64,000 bases of DNA from Phymatolithon calcareum (Eukaryota; Rhodophyta; Florideophyceae; Hapalidiales): assembly GCA_977006965.1 (NCBI GenBank), contig OZ345352.1, positions 2,480,001 through 2,544,000 of the forward strand, given 5' to 3'. The translations under genes and the position numbers were made by a program. This document shows positions 63,241 to 64,000 of this stretch, one piece after another; position 1 is the stretch's first letter, and the number at the start of each line of letters is the position of its first letter. Under the pieces are notes generated by a model. The model was given only the letters and a program-made list of their open reading frames with translations. It did not search any database and was not told the origin of the DNA.

Positions 63241-64000
63241 TTAGTATGCAAGGGTTTTACTCACTTTGCAAACTTTGCAGTTGAGTTGCACAGTAAAAAA
63301 AGACGTCATTCCGTTCGCAGTCTTCCTTTTCTTATTGCAGGGATTGAAGTGGATTCCAACACCGCTCTCGAACGTAAACGCACTATCTGAATTAACTTCA
63401 TGTCGACGTCTGGTACTGGAGTTAAATGAGTTATCGATGAGTTGTTGGGCCAGCGCCTCATAAAATCTTCGCTGCGTCGTGTGCCAGTGAGTCTCTGGAT
63501 CCGCGTCAGAATTTAAGAGCCAGCTAACAACCAGGCAAATTGCCAGAAGAGATGTGTTAACACGAAACGATAAGTCCTGGGTGCAGGCCTTCTTGTCCAC
63601 ATCCAAACTATCTTGCTGGAATCGATTGCACCTGTCGATTTGACCACAGGCCGAACACTATGTCTCGCATTCTTCAGACTGCGAGACTGCAGGCTCAAAA
63701 TGTGAAGGTCCATCTTTGCGCCAACGCCAACGCCCAAGATTGTACTGTTTCCATTGGATAATTGTAGAGGTAATCGAAATAAAATAAAGGCTATCTCGGT
63801 CAACCCACAGAGCTGCCATCATTGACGGTCACCAATCAAAGATTTTCGATCCATAGAAACACGATGGCCCCTTTCGGAGAGCCTTATTTGGGATAGATAT
63901 TCTATTGGATACTTCTTTGCCGCGGTTTTGATGACCCCTATAAACCTGAGGCCCAATCGGAAAAGAATTTCAGTAACGCTTGCAAAGCATGAATCAGCAC
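63241..64000 (-). pseudogene. piggyBac transposase, C-terminal half, runs off the right edge
   Basis: Minus strand from 64000: GTDSCFASV, RLGLRFIGVIKTAAKKYPIE, then (shift near 63818) MAALWVDRDSLYFISITST, RWRWRKDG, a TAG, GQIDRCNRFQQDSLDV and the 121-codon frame 63606-63241 with FRVNTSLLAICLVVSWLLN and a tail HFNPCNKKRKTANG...CKVC. The GLRFIGVIKTA, DR.NR..QD.L and Cys-rich end are signatures of piggyBac transposases. The catalytic Asp at the N-terminal side lies outside the window. One frameshift and one stop make it a pseudogene. Confidence 0.8.

Noticed and set aside
1-64000. tRNA, rRNA, CRISPR, bacterial operons
   Set aside because: No cloverleaf with matching A and B boxes, no rRNA-like stretch, and no regularly spaced repeats with spacers were seen. 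A GGTTCGAGCCC motif at 47332 has no tRNA context and is absent from paralogues.

Overview
This window looks like nuclear DNA from a repeat-rich eukaryote. Essentially everything I can recognise is a transposable element, a remnant of one, or a multicopy repeat of unknown nature. There are no operons, bacterial-type gene packing, rRNA, tRNA or CRISPR. I recognised no intact host gene. The mix of elements (Ty1/copia, Ty3/gypsy, LINE, PIF/Harbinger with its Myb-like partner, pogo/Tigger-type TA elements, piggyBac) would fit a red alga, an oomycete or another protist. I lean towards a marine alga, but only weakly, because no host gene is present to anchor it.

Layout. (1) 188-6097: a long repeat unit called A1 here, with LINE scraps, palindromes and small conserved ORFs. 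(2) 6114-13450: a 7.3 kb insertion bounded by two ~1.9 kb direct repeats (B1, B2) and flanked by an exact 16 bp target-site duplication. Its interior holds a deletion derivative of a pogo/Tigger-type transposon. (3) 14460-21342: unit E1, split by a nearly complete Ty1/copia element (15284-20128). The matching unit E2 at 41408-43441 preserves the empty insertion site. (4) 22210-23770: a decayed LINE. (5) 24157-31379: a decayed Ty3/gypsy element with LTRs and a purine tract, itself hit by two TA-flanked DNA elements. (6) 32535-34520: a PIF/Harbinger pair (Myb-like gene and transposase), both disabled. (7) 34794-35290: a pogo-type MITE. (8) 35149-51900: a head-to-tail array A2-E2-C1-E3-C2 of diverged versions of the same unit. 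A further copy, D-G2, lies at 57400-61450. (9) 63241-64000: a piggyBac transposase fragment running off the right edge.

The most interesting unexplained material is the A/B/C/D repeat family. Seven dispersed copies keep the same ~62-codon proline-rich reading frame with an in-frame indel and a conserved stop. Each overlaps a second conserved frame. A third conserved ORF family (basic, with an RRRECKNKRYF core) lies on the opposite strand. The family also shows repeated fold-back mutation: in several paralogue pairs one copy has a single arm where the other has a perfect palindrome. The order of nesting can be read directly: the B-X-B insertion sits inside A1, copia inside E1, and TA elements inside the gypsy LTR and reverse transcriptase.
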